In this document: one piece after another, positions 7,422-13,794 of the stretch | Layout of the letters: every line of letters starts with the position of its first letter | Numbering within the stretch: the first letter of the stretch is position 1 | DNA from: CAVSUR01 sp052143655 | Lineage (GTDB): Bacteria; Actinomycetota; Actinomycetes; Streptosporangiales; Streptosporangiaceae | DNA length: 14,011 nt | Assembly (NCBI GenBank): GCA_052143655.1 | Contig: JBKQSL010000405.1 | Span: 1 to 14,011 of the forward strand | Direction: 5' to 3' | The notes under the pieces: generated by a model | The model's input: only the letters and a program-made list of their open reading frames with translations | What the model was told of the DNA's origin: nothing | Database searches by the model: none | Position numbers and translations under genes: made by a program

Positions 7422-8404
7422 GCCGGGCTCCTGCCCTCCCGCCCTGCGGCAGCCGCCGCCTGCGCGCCGGGCCGGGCCCGGCGGGACAGCGTGCCCGCCG
7501 CGTATCCGGCCGTGGTGACCGTCACGCCCGCCACGATGGCACCCGCCCGGCCGAGGCCGGACAGGTCTCCGCGGACGGCGTCGGCCACGCCGCGGGCCAC
7601 CCCGCTGGGCAGGGTCCTGGTGGTGTAGCGCCGCTCCGACGACAGCGCGTCGCCCGAGCCGACGCTGGCCGCCACCAGGGCCTTGGACAGGCCCTCGGCG
7701 TAGCAGCGAGAGCGGTAGTAGGCGAACCGGCACCGCTCGACGGGCACCATGTGCCAGATGACGGCACGGTTGTCGAACAGCAGGACCGAGTCCGGGGACC
7801 GCTGTGTGAGCCGGATGCAGAACTCGGTCTCCTCGCAGCCGAGCGGCCGCTTGCTGGCTGCGCGGCCGATGCCGTTCTGGAAGCCGCCGGCCAGCTCGAA
7901 GGCTTCCCGGCGGAACGAGGCGTTACCGCCGAGCACGTTCCGCACCGGGGCCCGCGTCTCCGGCATGCCGCGGTAGGTGCAGCCGACCACCCAGTCGAAC
8001 TCGCGGGGGAACCAGGACGGCCGGGGGGCCTTCCAGTCAGGGATCGTGCGGCCGCCAACGCCCATCACCGCCGGATCGGCGTAGGAGTCCGCGAAGAACT
8101 TCAGCCAGTCCTCGTCGGCCACCGCGTCGTCGTCGAGAAAAGCGATGACCTCGCCCTGCGCGACGGCGACCCCCGTGTTCTTACCGCCGGACAGGCCTCG
8201 CTCTTCCCGGTTCTGCACCACCGTGACATCGGGCAGGGCCTCGGCCAGCGCGGAGAACAGCGCCGGGTTGTGGTCGACAACCACGACGATCTCCTGGCTG
8301 GGATAGCTCTGCGTGCGCACCGACTGCACGGCCGCCAGGGTCTCTTTCCATCTCTTCTCGGTGTGCGCGCAGATCACCACTGAGATGGTGGGCGGAATGC
8401 TCAC
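7418..8404 (-). CDS. Family 2 glycosyltransferase (328 aa)
   Basis: GT-A-fold inverting glycosyltransferase. The nucleotide-sugar-binding start SVVICAHTEKR (8-18) is followed by VVVDHNP, GLSGGKNTGV (70-79) and the metal-binding DDD (91-93) in IAFLDDDAV. The acceptor-side segment NVLGGNASFRREAF (156-169) and GCEETEFCIRL (189-199) contribute the likely catalytic acidic residue (E191 or E192). H218 and a conserved-looking RSRCYAEGLSKA (231-242) follow. The C-terminal tail (about 285-328) is Ala/Arg-rich with a weak hydrophobic stretch (287-304) that might touch the membrane. The GTG start overlaps the preceding gene as GTGA; longer upstream in-frame translation is Gly/Ala/Arg-rich and lies antiframe on the upstream gene. 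The sugar donor cannot be told from sequence. It would extend the lipid-linked glycan in the cytoplasm. Confidence 0.9.
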   Translation of the reverse strand: MSIPPTISVVICAHTEKRWKETLAAVQSVRTQSYPSQEIVVVVDHNPALFSALAEALPDVTVVQNREERGLSGGKNTGVAVAQGEVIAFLDDDAVADEDWLKFFADSYADPAVMGVGGRTIPDWKAPRPSWFPREFDWVVGCTYRGMPETRAPVRNVLGGNASFRREAFELAGGFQNGIGRAASKRPLGCEETEFCIRLTQRSPDSVLLFDNRAVIWHMVPVERCRFAYYRSRCYAEGLSKALVAASVGSGDALSSERRYTTRTLPSGVARGVADAVRGDLSGLGRAGAIVAGVTVTTAGYAAGTLSRRARPGAQAAAAAGREGRSPA

Positions 8405-9360
8405 GCCAGCTCCTCGCTCACCTCGGCGGCCGCCACCGGCACGGCCGCCGCCTGCAGGACCAGCGAGACCGGCTCCAGGACCGGCTCCGGCACCGCCATC
8501 CAGGCCCGCCTGCGCAGCGTCCGCGGTGACCCGCCGGCCTCCGCCGCGATCACCTTCAGGATCCGCCAGCCGTCGTAGAACACCCGCAGGTTGCTCTCCC
8601 CGTGCACCCGGCACCGCTCATGGCTGGGAATCTCCTGGATCCGCAGGCCCGCCTTGGCCGCGCGGATGTTCATCAGGGTCTCGACCTCGAAGCCGCTGCA
8701 CTCCAGGTGCAGCGCGGGGACGTGCCGGGCCCAGAACGCGTTGTAGCCGTAGCACAGGTCGGTGTACCGGGTGCCGAAGACCAGGTTGACGATCCTGCTG
8801 AGCACCCAGTTGCCGAACCGGCGGCCGAGCGTGATGTCGTCGCTCCCGGCACTGTTGGCGAAGCGCGAGCCCTTCGCGTAGTCAGCCCCGGCCGCCAGCG
8901 CGCTGACGAACCGCGGGATCTCGCGGCAGTCGGTGGAACCGTCACCGTCGATCATCACGATGATCTCGCCAGTCGCTGCCTGGAAGCCGGCCAGCAGCGC
9001 GTCGCCCTTGCCGCGGCCGGTCTGCGCGACGACCTTGATGCCGGGCCAGCACTGCCGGGCCACGGCGATCGTGTCGTCCACCGAGTGCCCGTCCACGAGC
9101 ACGATCTCGGTGACGAACGAGGGCATCGAACCGAGGACCAGCGGCAGGTTCCTGGCCTCGTTCTTGACCGGCAGGACCACGCTGACCGAGGCGGATATCC
9201 CTAAGGTCGTTGTGAACGGCCGATAGTCGTCCGAAGCAAGACGCGCCGACCGGTCCTCTGGCGTGCCGATCGCGGTCACGCTTGCTATCGGCGCAGCTGG
9301 CTGGGCAGCCGTCTTGTCTCGCTCGAGTGAATCGGATCCGGACGCAACAGCAAGATCCAT
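8401..9360 (-). CDS. Family 2 glycosyltransferase, dolichyl-phosphate-mannose-synthase-like (319 aa)
   Basis: The GT-A domain starts at SVVLPVKNEARNLP (60-73), with IVLVDGHSVDDT (86-97), TGRGKGDALLAG (114-125), the metal-binding MIDGDGS (136-142, DGD 138-140) and KGSRF (163-167). DLCYGYNAFW (201-210), GFEVETLMNIRA (223-234) and HGESNLRVFYDGW (253-265) are classical of the DPM/DPG-synthase-like branch that transfers sugars to polyprenyl phosphate. No membrane helices follow the domain except a mildly hydrophobic C-terminus (290-312). The first about 55 residues are a low-complexity polar extension. The start is ATG 9360 with GGGGGAT about 10 nt upstream; further upstream reading loses codon bias. 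It is the first gene of the operon and could make the polyprenyl-phosphate sugar donor or add the first sugars; which is unknown. Confidence 0.9.
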   Translation of the reverse strand: MDLAVASGSDSLERDKTAAQPAAPIASVTAIGTPEDRSARLASDDYRPFTTTLGISASVSVVLPVKNEARNLPLVLGSMPSFVTEIVLVDGHSVDDTIAVARQCWPGIKVVAQTGRGKGDALLAGFQAATGEIIVMIDGDGSTDCREIPRFVSALAAGADYAKGSRFANSAGSDDITLGRRFGNWVLSRIVNLVFGTRYTDLCYGYNAFWARHVPALHLECSGFEVETLMNIRAAKAGLRIQEIPSHERCRVHGESNLRVFYDGWRILKVIAAEAGGSPRTLRRRAWMAVPEPVLEPVSLVLQAAAVPVAAAEVSEELA

Positions 9361-9560
9361 AATTGGTTGATCCCCCTTCGCGCATGCCGTGGGCCAGTGC
9401 GGTCCCTCGGAGCGCTTTCCCCTGTCCGATCGCGCCGTCAGATGTCCCGCCGTTACAGCGCCCGGCAGCATCGCGGGACTTAATACGGCCGCCTGCTCCC
9501 ATGGCATGGTTTACACAGTTGTTGTGGCTTTGAGTAAGTTCGCGGCTACAAGCCGTAATA

Positions 9561-9589
9561 ACCTTAGCCAGGCACTGTCCCCGGGTCAC
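9561..9589 (-). promoter_or_regulatory. Candidate housekeeping-type promoter for the glycan operon
   Basis: Reading leftward, GTGACC (9589-9584, 4/6 match to TTGACA) is followed after exactly 17 nt by TAAGGT (9566-9561), a good actinomycete -10 hexamer. Transcription would start near 9553-9555, giving a leader of about 190 nt before the first GT2 gene. The assignment is by consensus match only. Confidence 0.4.
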
Positions 9590-9592
9590 GTA

Positions 9593-9629
9593 TTTTGCAA
9601 AACTTTCTCGGCGCAGTAAGGCTTACTGC
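9593..9629. promoter_or_regulatory. Palindromes upstream of the operon promoter, candidate operators
   Basis: TTTTGCAAAA (9593-9602) is a perfect 10-bp palindrome directly behind the candidate -35. GCAGTAAG-G-CTTACTGC (9613-9629) is a perfect inverted repeat with 8-bp arms and a 1-nt centre, a size and symmetry typical of dimeric repressor or activator sites. A further CCATT-AA-AATGG lies at 9676-9687. All sit at about -40 to -130 from the predicted start. The binding protein is unknown and no regulator gene is in the window. Confidence 0.45.
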
Positions 9630-9847
9630 AGCCGAAAGGGGATCATGGCGGCCGAAAAATCAACTTTCATAAAGGCCATTAAAATGGATATCTTGCCGGG
9701 GCCGCCGGGGAGGCCAGCCCAAAAGCCAGTAGCTCTCAGCCGTTTGCCGGTGCCCGGGATCGGGTATGACGCTCCGTTAGGGCAGTTGTTCCAGGACGGG
9801 CCGACGGCCGGGCCGGGCGAGCCCGCCGGATCAGCTGCCAGCCGCTC

Positions 9848-10807
9848 TCACTCGGCACCGTGACTGACCTGAGCCGGCCGGGCGGGCCGCTCGCCAGGAC
9901 CGAGCGCGGGCAGTTCCTCGGTAGCCGTAGACGTCGGCGCCGGTTCCCGTCCGGCCGCAGTCGCGGCGGCCGGCTCGCCGTCCGGTGATCCCAGTGCTCG
10001 CGCCGCCGTGGCGGGAATCTCTTCCGGCTCCGCCGCTGCAGGTTCCGCCGCGGCACCATCCGCTCCCCCGCCAGCCGGCTGACCCGCCTCGGCCTGCCCG
10101 GGGCTCTCGGCCTGCCCGGGGCTCACGGCCTGCTCGGGGCTCTCCTCGCGCCCCCGGGCCTCGCCGTCTTCCGGGGACGTTGCGGACGCGGCCGGCGTCT
10201 CTGTGCTCACGGCCGGGAACTCGTCGGTGTCGGCATCCTCAGTCACCCGCGCCCGGCCATCCGCGCCGATCGCGGTGAACTGGGTCGCGGGGGTGTCGTC
10301 GGCATCGGCCGCCGCGGCCGACCCGGCTGACCTGGCCGACCGTGGCCATGGGCGCCGCAGCTGCCCGGCACTCGGCCACGGCCGGGTTCGCAGCAACGGC
10401 CCAGCGCGCCGCAGCCGGGCTGCCAGGGCGCCCGCGGCCGCCCGGCCGGTAACCGTGCCCCGGGCGAGCCACCGCCGGACTGGCGGCAGCTGCGCGGCCA
10501 GGCACGCGGCGGTGATAACCGCGACCGCCACCAGGCCGCCGCGCGGCGACCAGAGCCCGGTGCCCAGCATGACTAGCGCTATCAGGGCCAGCAGCACGAC
10601 CGTGGTGGTGGCTGCGACGATCAGCCGGGCGAAGGTATCCAGGGCGCCGAGCAGGCCGGCGATCGCCGCGGTGGGCGCGCCCGCCGCGAATATCAGCAGC
10701 AGGGCCGCCCGGGCCGCCGGAGCCGAGCCTGTGAGCTGCAACCCGAGCCCCGCCGCTCCGGCCGCGACAACGAGGCCGACAACCAGGCCGTTCAGCCTGG
10801 CCTGCAT
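9848..10807 (-). CDS. Four-helix membrane protein with long disordered acidic tail (319 aa)
   Basis: I do not recognise a named family. Residues 1-110 form four hydrophobic helices (about 5-25, 33-54, 61-84, 91-108); the last loop GLWSPRGGLVAVAVI (84-98) resembles small membrane proteins I recall beside actinobacterial exopolysaccharide genes (memory only). A basic Arg-rich stretch (111-160) follows, placing the tail in the cytoplasm by the positive-inside rule. From 165 on the protein is Ala/Pro/Glu/Gly-rich, acidic and presumably disordered, with a hexapeptide repeat close to SPGQAE (three copies, about 223-240). The ATG start at 10807 is supported by GGGTGA 4 nt upstream and by out-of-frame 17-bp repeats further up. 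Same strand as the glycan operon but separated by 487 nt. A scaffold or assembly role in polysaccharide synthesis is only a guess. Confidence 0.75.
   Translation of the reverse strand: MQARLNGLVVGLVVAAGAAGLGLQLTGSAPAARAALLLIFAAGAPTAAIAGLLGALDTFARLIVAATTTVVLLALIALVMLGTGLWSPRGGLVAVAVITAACLAAQLPPVRRWLARGTVTGRAAAGALAARLRRAGPLLRTRPWPSAGQLRRPWPRSARSAGSAAAADADDTPATQFTAIGADGRARVTEDADTDEFPAVSTETPAASATSPEDGEARGREESPEQAVSPGQAESPGQAEAGQPAGGGADGAAAEPAAAEPEEIPATAARALGSPDGEPAAATAAGREPAPTSTATEELPALGPGERPARPAQVSHGAE
10090..10143. repeat. Three 18-bp tandem repeats encoding a hexapeptide
   Basis: Units 10090-10107, 10108-10125 and 10126-10143 share the core CGGCCTGCYCGGGGCTC with only a few base changes. They lie in the disordered tail of the four-helix membrane protein and encode SP(G/E)QA(E/V) units in frame. 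In-frame low-complexity expansion is the simplest explanation. Confidence 0.85.
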
Positions 10808-10821
10808 CGAATCACCCGCCT

Positions 10822-10855
10822 GTCTTGCTGTCCCGCACGTCTTGCTGTCCCGCAC
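10822..10855. repeat. Perfect 17-bp tandem duplication in the leader of the four-helix protein gene
   Basis: GTCTTGCTGTCCCGCAC is present at 10822-10838 and again, abutting and identical, at 10839-10855. It begins 14 bp upstream of the ATG at 10807. A 17-bp period breaks the reading frame, which supports the leader being untranslated. It could be an operator pair or a recent slippage duplication. Confidence 0.9.
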
Positions 10856-10864
10856 GCCGGATGC

Positions 10865-10906
10865 CCGGCTCTTTCCCGCCAAGATCCGGCTCTTTCCCGC
10901 CAAGAT
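10865..10906. repeat. Perfect 21-bp tandem duplication in the same leader
   Basis: Bases 10865-10885 and 10886-10906 are identical abutting 21-bp units with core GGCTCTTTCCCGCCAAGAT. They lie 9 bp beyond the 17-bp pair. The period is two helical turns, so protein sites would face the same side of the helix. On the leftward RNA the end of the inner copy can pair with the following bases (GCCGG-GCAT-CCGGC), giving a small hairpin. Confidence 0.9.
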
Positions 10907-11168
10907 AAGGCATGACCTCGCCACCAGCCCGGTGGAAACCTCAGCGAGATTGCCGCTCAGAAAGGCCGGAGCGTGGCCCGGGCCGGCCGCTGCGCCATTA
11001 ATCGAGCCGACGGCTGCGGCCCGCGGCGTCACGCCAGCGGCCGACGAGCGCTTCGCCCGCACTTTACTGGCTAACCGAACGTCTCGCCGCACACACCGTA
11101 GTGTCCTGCTATATATTTCATGTCGGCCGTCGGCCCAGGGACGGACGGATCAGGCTCATACGTCATTC

Positions 11169-11351
11169 ATGTGCCAAAGCAGGATTTTCAGCCTCCTGGC
11201 CCGGCTGATGGTGACCGGTACGGAGTTGCCGGCTGATGGCGACCGGTACGGAATTGTCTGTGGGGGATGCGTGACGGTGGCAGTGCGGACGGGATACAGG
11301 GCTTGCTGCCCCGCACGGAGTGCGGGGTGGTCCGGGGCGGGCACACCGTGA
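11169..11351 (+). CDS. Possible small Cys-containing peptide preceding the P450 (60 aa, doubtful)
   Basis: A frame from ATG 11169 ends in TGA at 11349-11351, overlapping the P450 GTG by 4 nt in the same GTGA arrangement used elsewhere in this window. The peptide starts MCQSRIFSLLARL and has five cysteines (2, 31, 34, 46, 47), including CGGC and ACC. Against it: no Shine-Dalgarno sequence is visible, third-position G/C is only moderate, and the 28-bp repeat inside it is read in two different frames. It could be a leader peptide, or chance. Confidence 0.2.
   Translation: MCQSRIFSLLARLMVTGTELPADGDRYGIVCGGCVTVAVRTGYRACCPARSAGWSGAGTP
11203..11258. repeat. Imperfect 28-bp tandem duplication upstream of the P450
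   Basis: Units 11203-11230 and 11231-11258 match at 25 of 28 positions, sharing GGCTGATGG and GACCGGTACGGA. Each contains the palindrome ACCGGT. They end 90 bp before the P450 GTG, a plausible position for paired regulator sites or for a duplicated promoter element. Confidence 0.85.
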
Positions 11352-12628
11352 CCACACGCGGAGACCAGGTGGATGCGCGGGGCATTGACCTGGTCGACCT
11401 GAGTTTCTGGAGGCTTCCCCAGGCCGACCGGATGGCAGCTTTCGCCCGGCTGCGGGCCTTTGATCGCCCGGTTTTCTTCCGGGAACAGCACGTCCCGCTG
11501 ACCCGGGCCGGCACCGGTTTCTACGCCCTGGTCCGGCATGCCGACGTGGTCGAGGCCAGCCGGAATCCTGCGGTCTTCAGCAGTGCGCCCGCAGCGACGA
11601 CTCCCGAGCCGCCACCCTGGGTACCGCTCATCTTCGGCACCCCTATTGTCAACATGGATGATCCGCGGCATGCCCGGCTGCGAAGGATCATCTCGCGCGC
11701 CTTCGCGCCGAGGATCATGGTCAAGCTTGACGACTTCATCCAGAACTGCGCCGAGCGCATAGTCCATGATCTTTCCGTGCAGGGAGCGGGCGATTTCGTC
11801 AGCCAGGTAGCAGCGCCCATGCCGGTGCTGATGATCAGCGAGATGATGGGCATTCCGGAGCGCTACCAGCGAGCCATTTCCGAGCGCGTCGCAGCGATGA
11901 CCCGGTACTCGGGCGTGCGCGGGGACATGCGGCGCCTGGCGACACTGCGGCTGGCCGCCGGGAACGTATGGGCCATCGGCGAGCTGCGCCGGATCATCGG
12001 CAGGCTGGCGCGGCAGCGGCGCACGCAGCCCGGTGATGACCTGATCTCCATGCTGGTGAATGCCAACGTGGACGGCGAGCAGCTGACCGTGCGCGAACTC
12101 GGCTCATTCTTCGACATGCTGCTCGTGGCGAGCACCGAGACCACCACGAATGCTATTGCGCACGGGCTGCAGCTGCTGACCGACTTCCCCGGGCAGCGCG
12201 AGCTGCTGCTGTCGGATTTCGAAGGCCGCATCGCGCCAGCCATAGCGGAGATCGTCCGCTACAGCTCGCCGATCATCCAGTTCCGCCGGACCCTGACCCG
12301 GGACTACGAGCTGGGCGGGAACGCCTTCGCCCAGGGCGACAAAGTGGTGTTGTTCTACCTCTCCGCGAACCACGACGAGGACGTCTTCGGCCGCCCGGAA
12401 GAGTTTGACATAACCCGGCAGCCCAATCCGCACGTCGGCTTCGGCGGCCCGGGGCCGCACCTGTGCCTGGGCGCTCACCTCGCCCGCAAGGAAATGACGG
12501 CGGTTTTCCGGGAGCTGTTCACCCGGTATCCGCAAGTGCGCTCGGCAGGCGAGCCCGAGCGGCTGCTGTCCAGCTTCGACAACGGCGTGACCAGGATGCC
12601 GTTCGAGCTGGGCGGGCCGGCCCGCTGA
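11348..12628 (+). CDS. Cytochrome P450 (426 aa)
   Basis: Soluble bacterial class I P450, a heme monooxygenase needing ferredoxin and reductase partners not found here. The C-helix region is MDDPRHARLRRIISRAFAP (103-121, H108 and R112 as likely heme-propionate contacts). The I-helix is LVASTETTTN (259-268), with acid-alcohol pair E264-T265 and Ser262 where Gly is usual. The K-helix ExxR is E301-R304 (EIVRYSSP). The heme loop is FGGPGPHLCLG (365-375) with Cys373 as axial ligand. Length is normal for the family. The heme loop and C-helix resemble actinobacterial P450s acting on lipids, sterols or fatty acids, but the CYP family cannot be assigned by eye. I chose GTG 11348 because GGGCGGG lies 5-7 nt upstream and the conserved N-terminus GIDLVDLSFWRLP follows; an ATG at 11267 in frame has no usable ribosome binding site spacing. 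Divergent from the four-helix gene; no obvious link to glycan synthesis. Confidence 0.95.
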   Translation: MTTRGDQVDARGIDLVDLSFWRLPQADRMAAFARLRAFDRPVFFREQHVPLTRAGTGFYALVRHADVVEASRNPAVFSSAPAATTPEPPPWVPLIFGTPIVNMDDPRHARLRRIISRAFAPRIMVKLDDFIQNCAERIVHDLSVQGAGDFVSQVAAPMPVLMISEMMGIPERYQRAISERVAAMTRYSGVRGDMRRLATLRLAAGNVWAIGELRRIIGRLARQRRTQPGDDLISMLVNANVDGEQLTVRELGSFFDMLLVASTETTTNAIAHGLQLLTDFPGQRELLLSDFEGRIAPAIAEIVRYSSPIIQFRRTLTRDYELGGNAFAQGDKVVLFYLSANHDEDVFGRPEEFDITRQPNPHVGFGGPGPHLCLGAHLARKEMTAVFRELFTRYPQVRSAGEPERLLSSFDNGVTRMPFELGGPAR

Positions 12629-12642
12629 GCCGCGCGGATGGC

Positions 12643-13794
12643 CTAGCGAGCCGCCGTTCCCGGGCGCTCCGCGCGGCCGCTGCGGCGATCCTGCCCAGCC
12701 CGCAGCGGTGCTAAGGTCAGCGCGCTGCTGGTCCGGCCGTACGCCCGCAGCACACGGTCAGCGGCGGTGAACAACGGCGGGCGCTTCCTGATCTCGCGTA
12801 CCATCCAGTGCCCGCAGGTCGTCCGCGCCCAGTGCACGGCGCCCAGCGGCGAGCGGCCGGCCACGGTCCCCTCGGCGACGAACAGATCCCAGCTCTTCAG
12901 GGTCTCCTTGTAGTCCTTGGCGCCCTTGCCCATGTCAATGCGGTGGATTCCGGCGTCGGCCGCGGCCCGGGCTAGGCGCAGGTGGTGCAGCATGCCTGGC
13001 GAGTAGCTGTGATAGCTGCGGTCATAGGCCGGGAACCACCCGGTCATCACCCGGTCGAAGCAGAGCCCGAAATGCCCGGCGATCGGCTTCCCGTCCACGT
13101 ACAGAAAAGAGAGCATGCCCCGGAACCCGTCGCCCTGCACTTCGAGCAGGTCACTGACCAGATCGACCACCCAGCCCCTGCTGAACCGGTCGATCCGGCC
13201 GGTCCTGCGGTACTGGTCGGACTTCCAGGCCATGAGGTCCCGCAGCGCGCCGGTATCAGATGAGTCCAGCACGAAGCAAACCTCGCCCTTATCCCGGGCG
13301 AGCTTGCGCTCCTTATACGCCGTGGTCTTGCAGAAGCTCCTGGACTTGACCATGAGCTTTTCGTAATAAGCAGAAAAGCCTTCGCTCAGGTCTATAACCG
13401 GCGAGGGCGCCAGAACTGACTGATATGGCTCGAAAGGGCGCTGTCCGGCCAGCAGGTGATCAAACTGCCAAACCGATATCCGACACGATCTCAGCAGCTG
13501 ACGAGGGTCCCAGTCGACGCCGGGCGCATGGACGAGACCCTGGAAATCTGTCAAGCCAGCCGCTATCGGCACGCCCACTCCCAGCTTGCGGCGCTCGAAG
13601 GGAAAAAAGCCGACGATCTGGGCACCCTCGGTCAGCACGGCCACCCGGGCCCGGGGGCGAAAACGGCCGACCGCGACGGCAAACTCCGGACTGAGGAACG
13701 GGCTGGCCAGGTAATCCTGCTGACGTTGCATGCCATGCCAGAGCGCAATTTCGTGGGGGCCCAGCTCGCCGGGCCGCACTACTGAAATATGCAC
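12643..13794 (-). CDS. CelD/BcsL-type GNAT family acyltransferase (383 aa)
   Basis: Resembles the Acetyltransf_6 (BioF2-like/CelD) group, whose members occur in exopolysaccharide and cellulose gene clusters and are thought to transfer acyl or aminoacyl groups. The opening HISVVRPGELGPHEIALW (2-19) and SPFLSPEFAVAVGR (31-44) are characteristic. The GNAT core is about 145-305, with KSRSFCKTTAYKERK (150-164), LSFLYVDGKPIAGHFGL (228-244), YHSYSPGMLHHLRLARAA (261-278) and IDMGKGAKDYKETL (286-299). There is no signal peptide or transmembrane helix, so it is cytosolic. I chose GTG 13794 because the conserved start aligns there and the next 33 upstream codons (to ATG 13893) lose third-position G/C bias; 13893 remains possible. 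It converges on the P450 with only 14 bp between the stops. Likely functional partner of the glycan operon, though separately transcribed. Acyl donor and acceptor are unknown. Confidence 0.87.
   Translation of the reverse strand: MHISVVRPGELGPHEIALWHGMQRQQDYLASPFLSPEFAVAVGRFRPRARVAVLTEGAQIVGFFPFERRKLGVGVPIAAGLTDFQGLVHAPGVDWDPRQLLRSCRISVWQFDHLLAGQRPFEPYQSVLAPSPVIDLSEGFSAYYEKLMVKSRSFCKTTAYKERKLARDKGEVCFVLDSSDTGALRDLMAWKSDQYRRTGRIDRFSRGWVVDLVSDLLEVQGDGFRGMLSFLYVDGKPIAGHFGLCFDRVMTGWFPAYDRSYHSYSPGMLHHLRLARAAADAGIHRIDMGKGAKDYKETLKSWDLFVAEGTVAGRSPLGAVHWARTTCGHWMVREIRKRPPLFTAADRVLRAYGRTSSALTLAPLRAGQDRRSGRAERPGTAAR

Larger units (their letters stand above)
9361..9847 (-). other. Intergenic control region upstream of the glycan operon
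   Basis: This 487-nt stretch is AT-richer than its surroundings between 9500 and 9700. It holds a candidate leftward promoter (9561-9589), a roughly 190-nt leader to the GT2 start, and palindromes at 9593-9602, 9613-9629 and 9676-9687. The part 9780-9847 just after the four-helix membrane protein stop contains small GC inverted repeats (for example GGCCG-A-CGGCC) but no clear terminator. A rightward 72-codon reading frame from an ATG at 9645 follows a passable AAAGGGGA ribosome binding site but has poor third-position bias; I do not call it a gene. Confidence 0.5.
10808..11347. other. Divergent control region between four-helix protein and P450
   Basis: This is 540 nt without a firm gene. 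From left to right it has the GGGTGA ribosome binding site of the leftward gene (10812-10817), a 17-bp tandem pair, a 21-bp tandem pair, an AT patch TATATATTT (11110-11118) in otherwise GC-rich DNA, a 28-bp imperfect tandem pair, and the GGGCGGG motif before the P450 GTG. No -35/-10 pair with good spacing was found for either direction. A possible 60-codon frame is listed separately. Confidence 0.5.

Noticed and set aside
9361..9553. Riboswitch in the long operon leader (c-di-AMP type considered because of cell-surface genes)
   Set aside because: I could not match the conserved motifs of that or another class by eye; a covariance-model search would decide.
9645..9863. Rightward 72-codon frame with AAAGGGGA upstream
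   Set aside because: Third positions are not G/C-biased, there is no recognisable feature, and it runs into the tail of an opposing gene. It may merely lie in a regulatory region.
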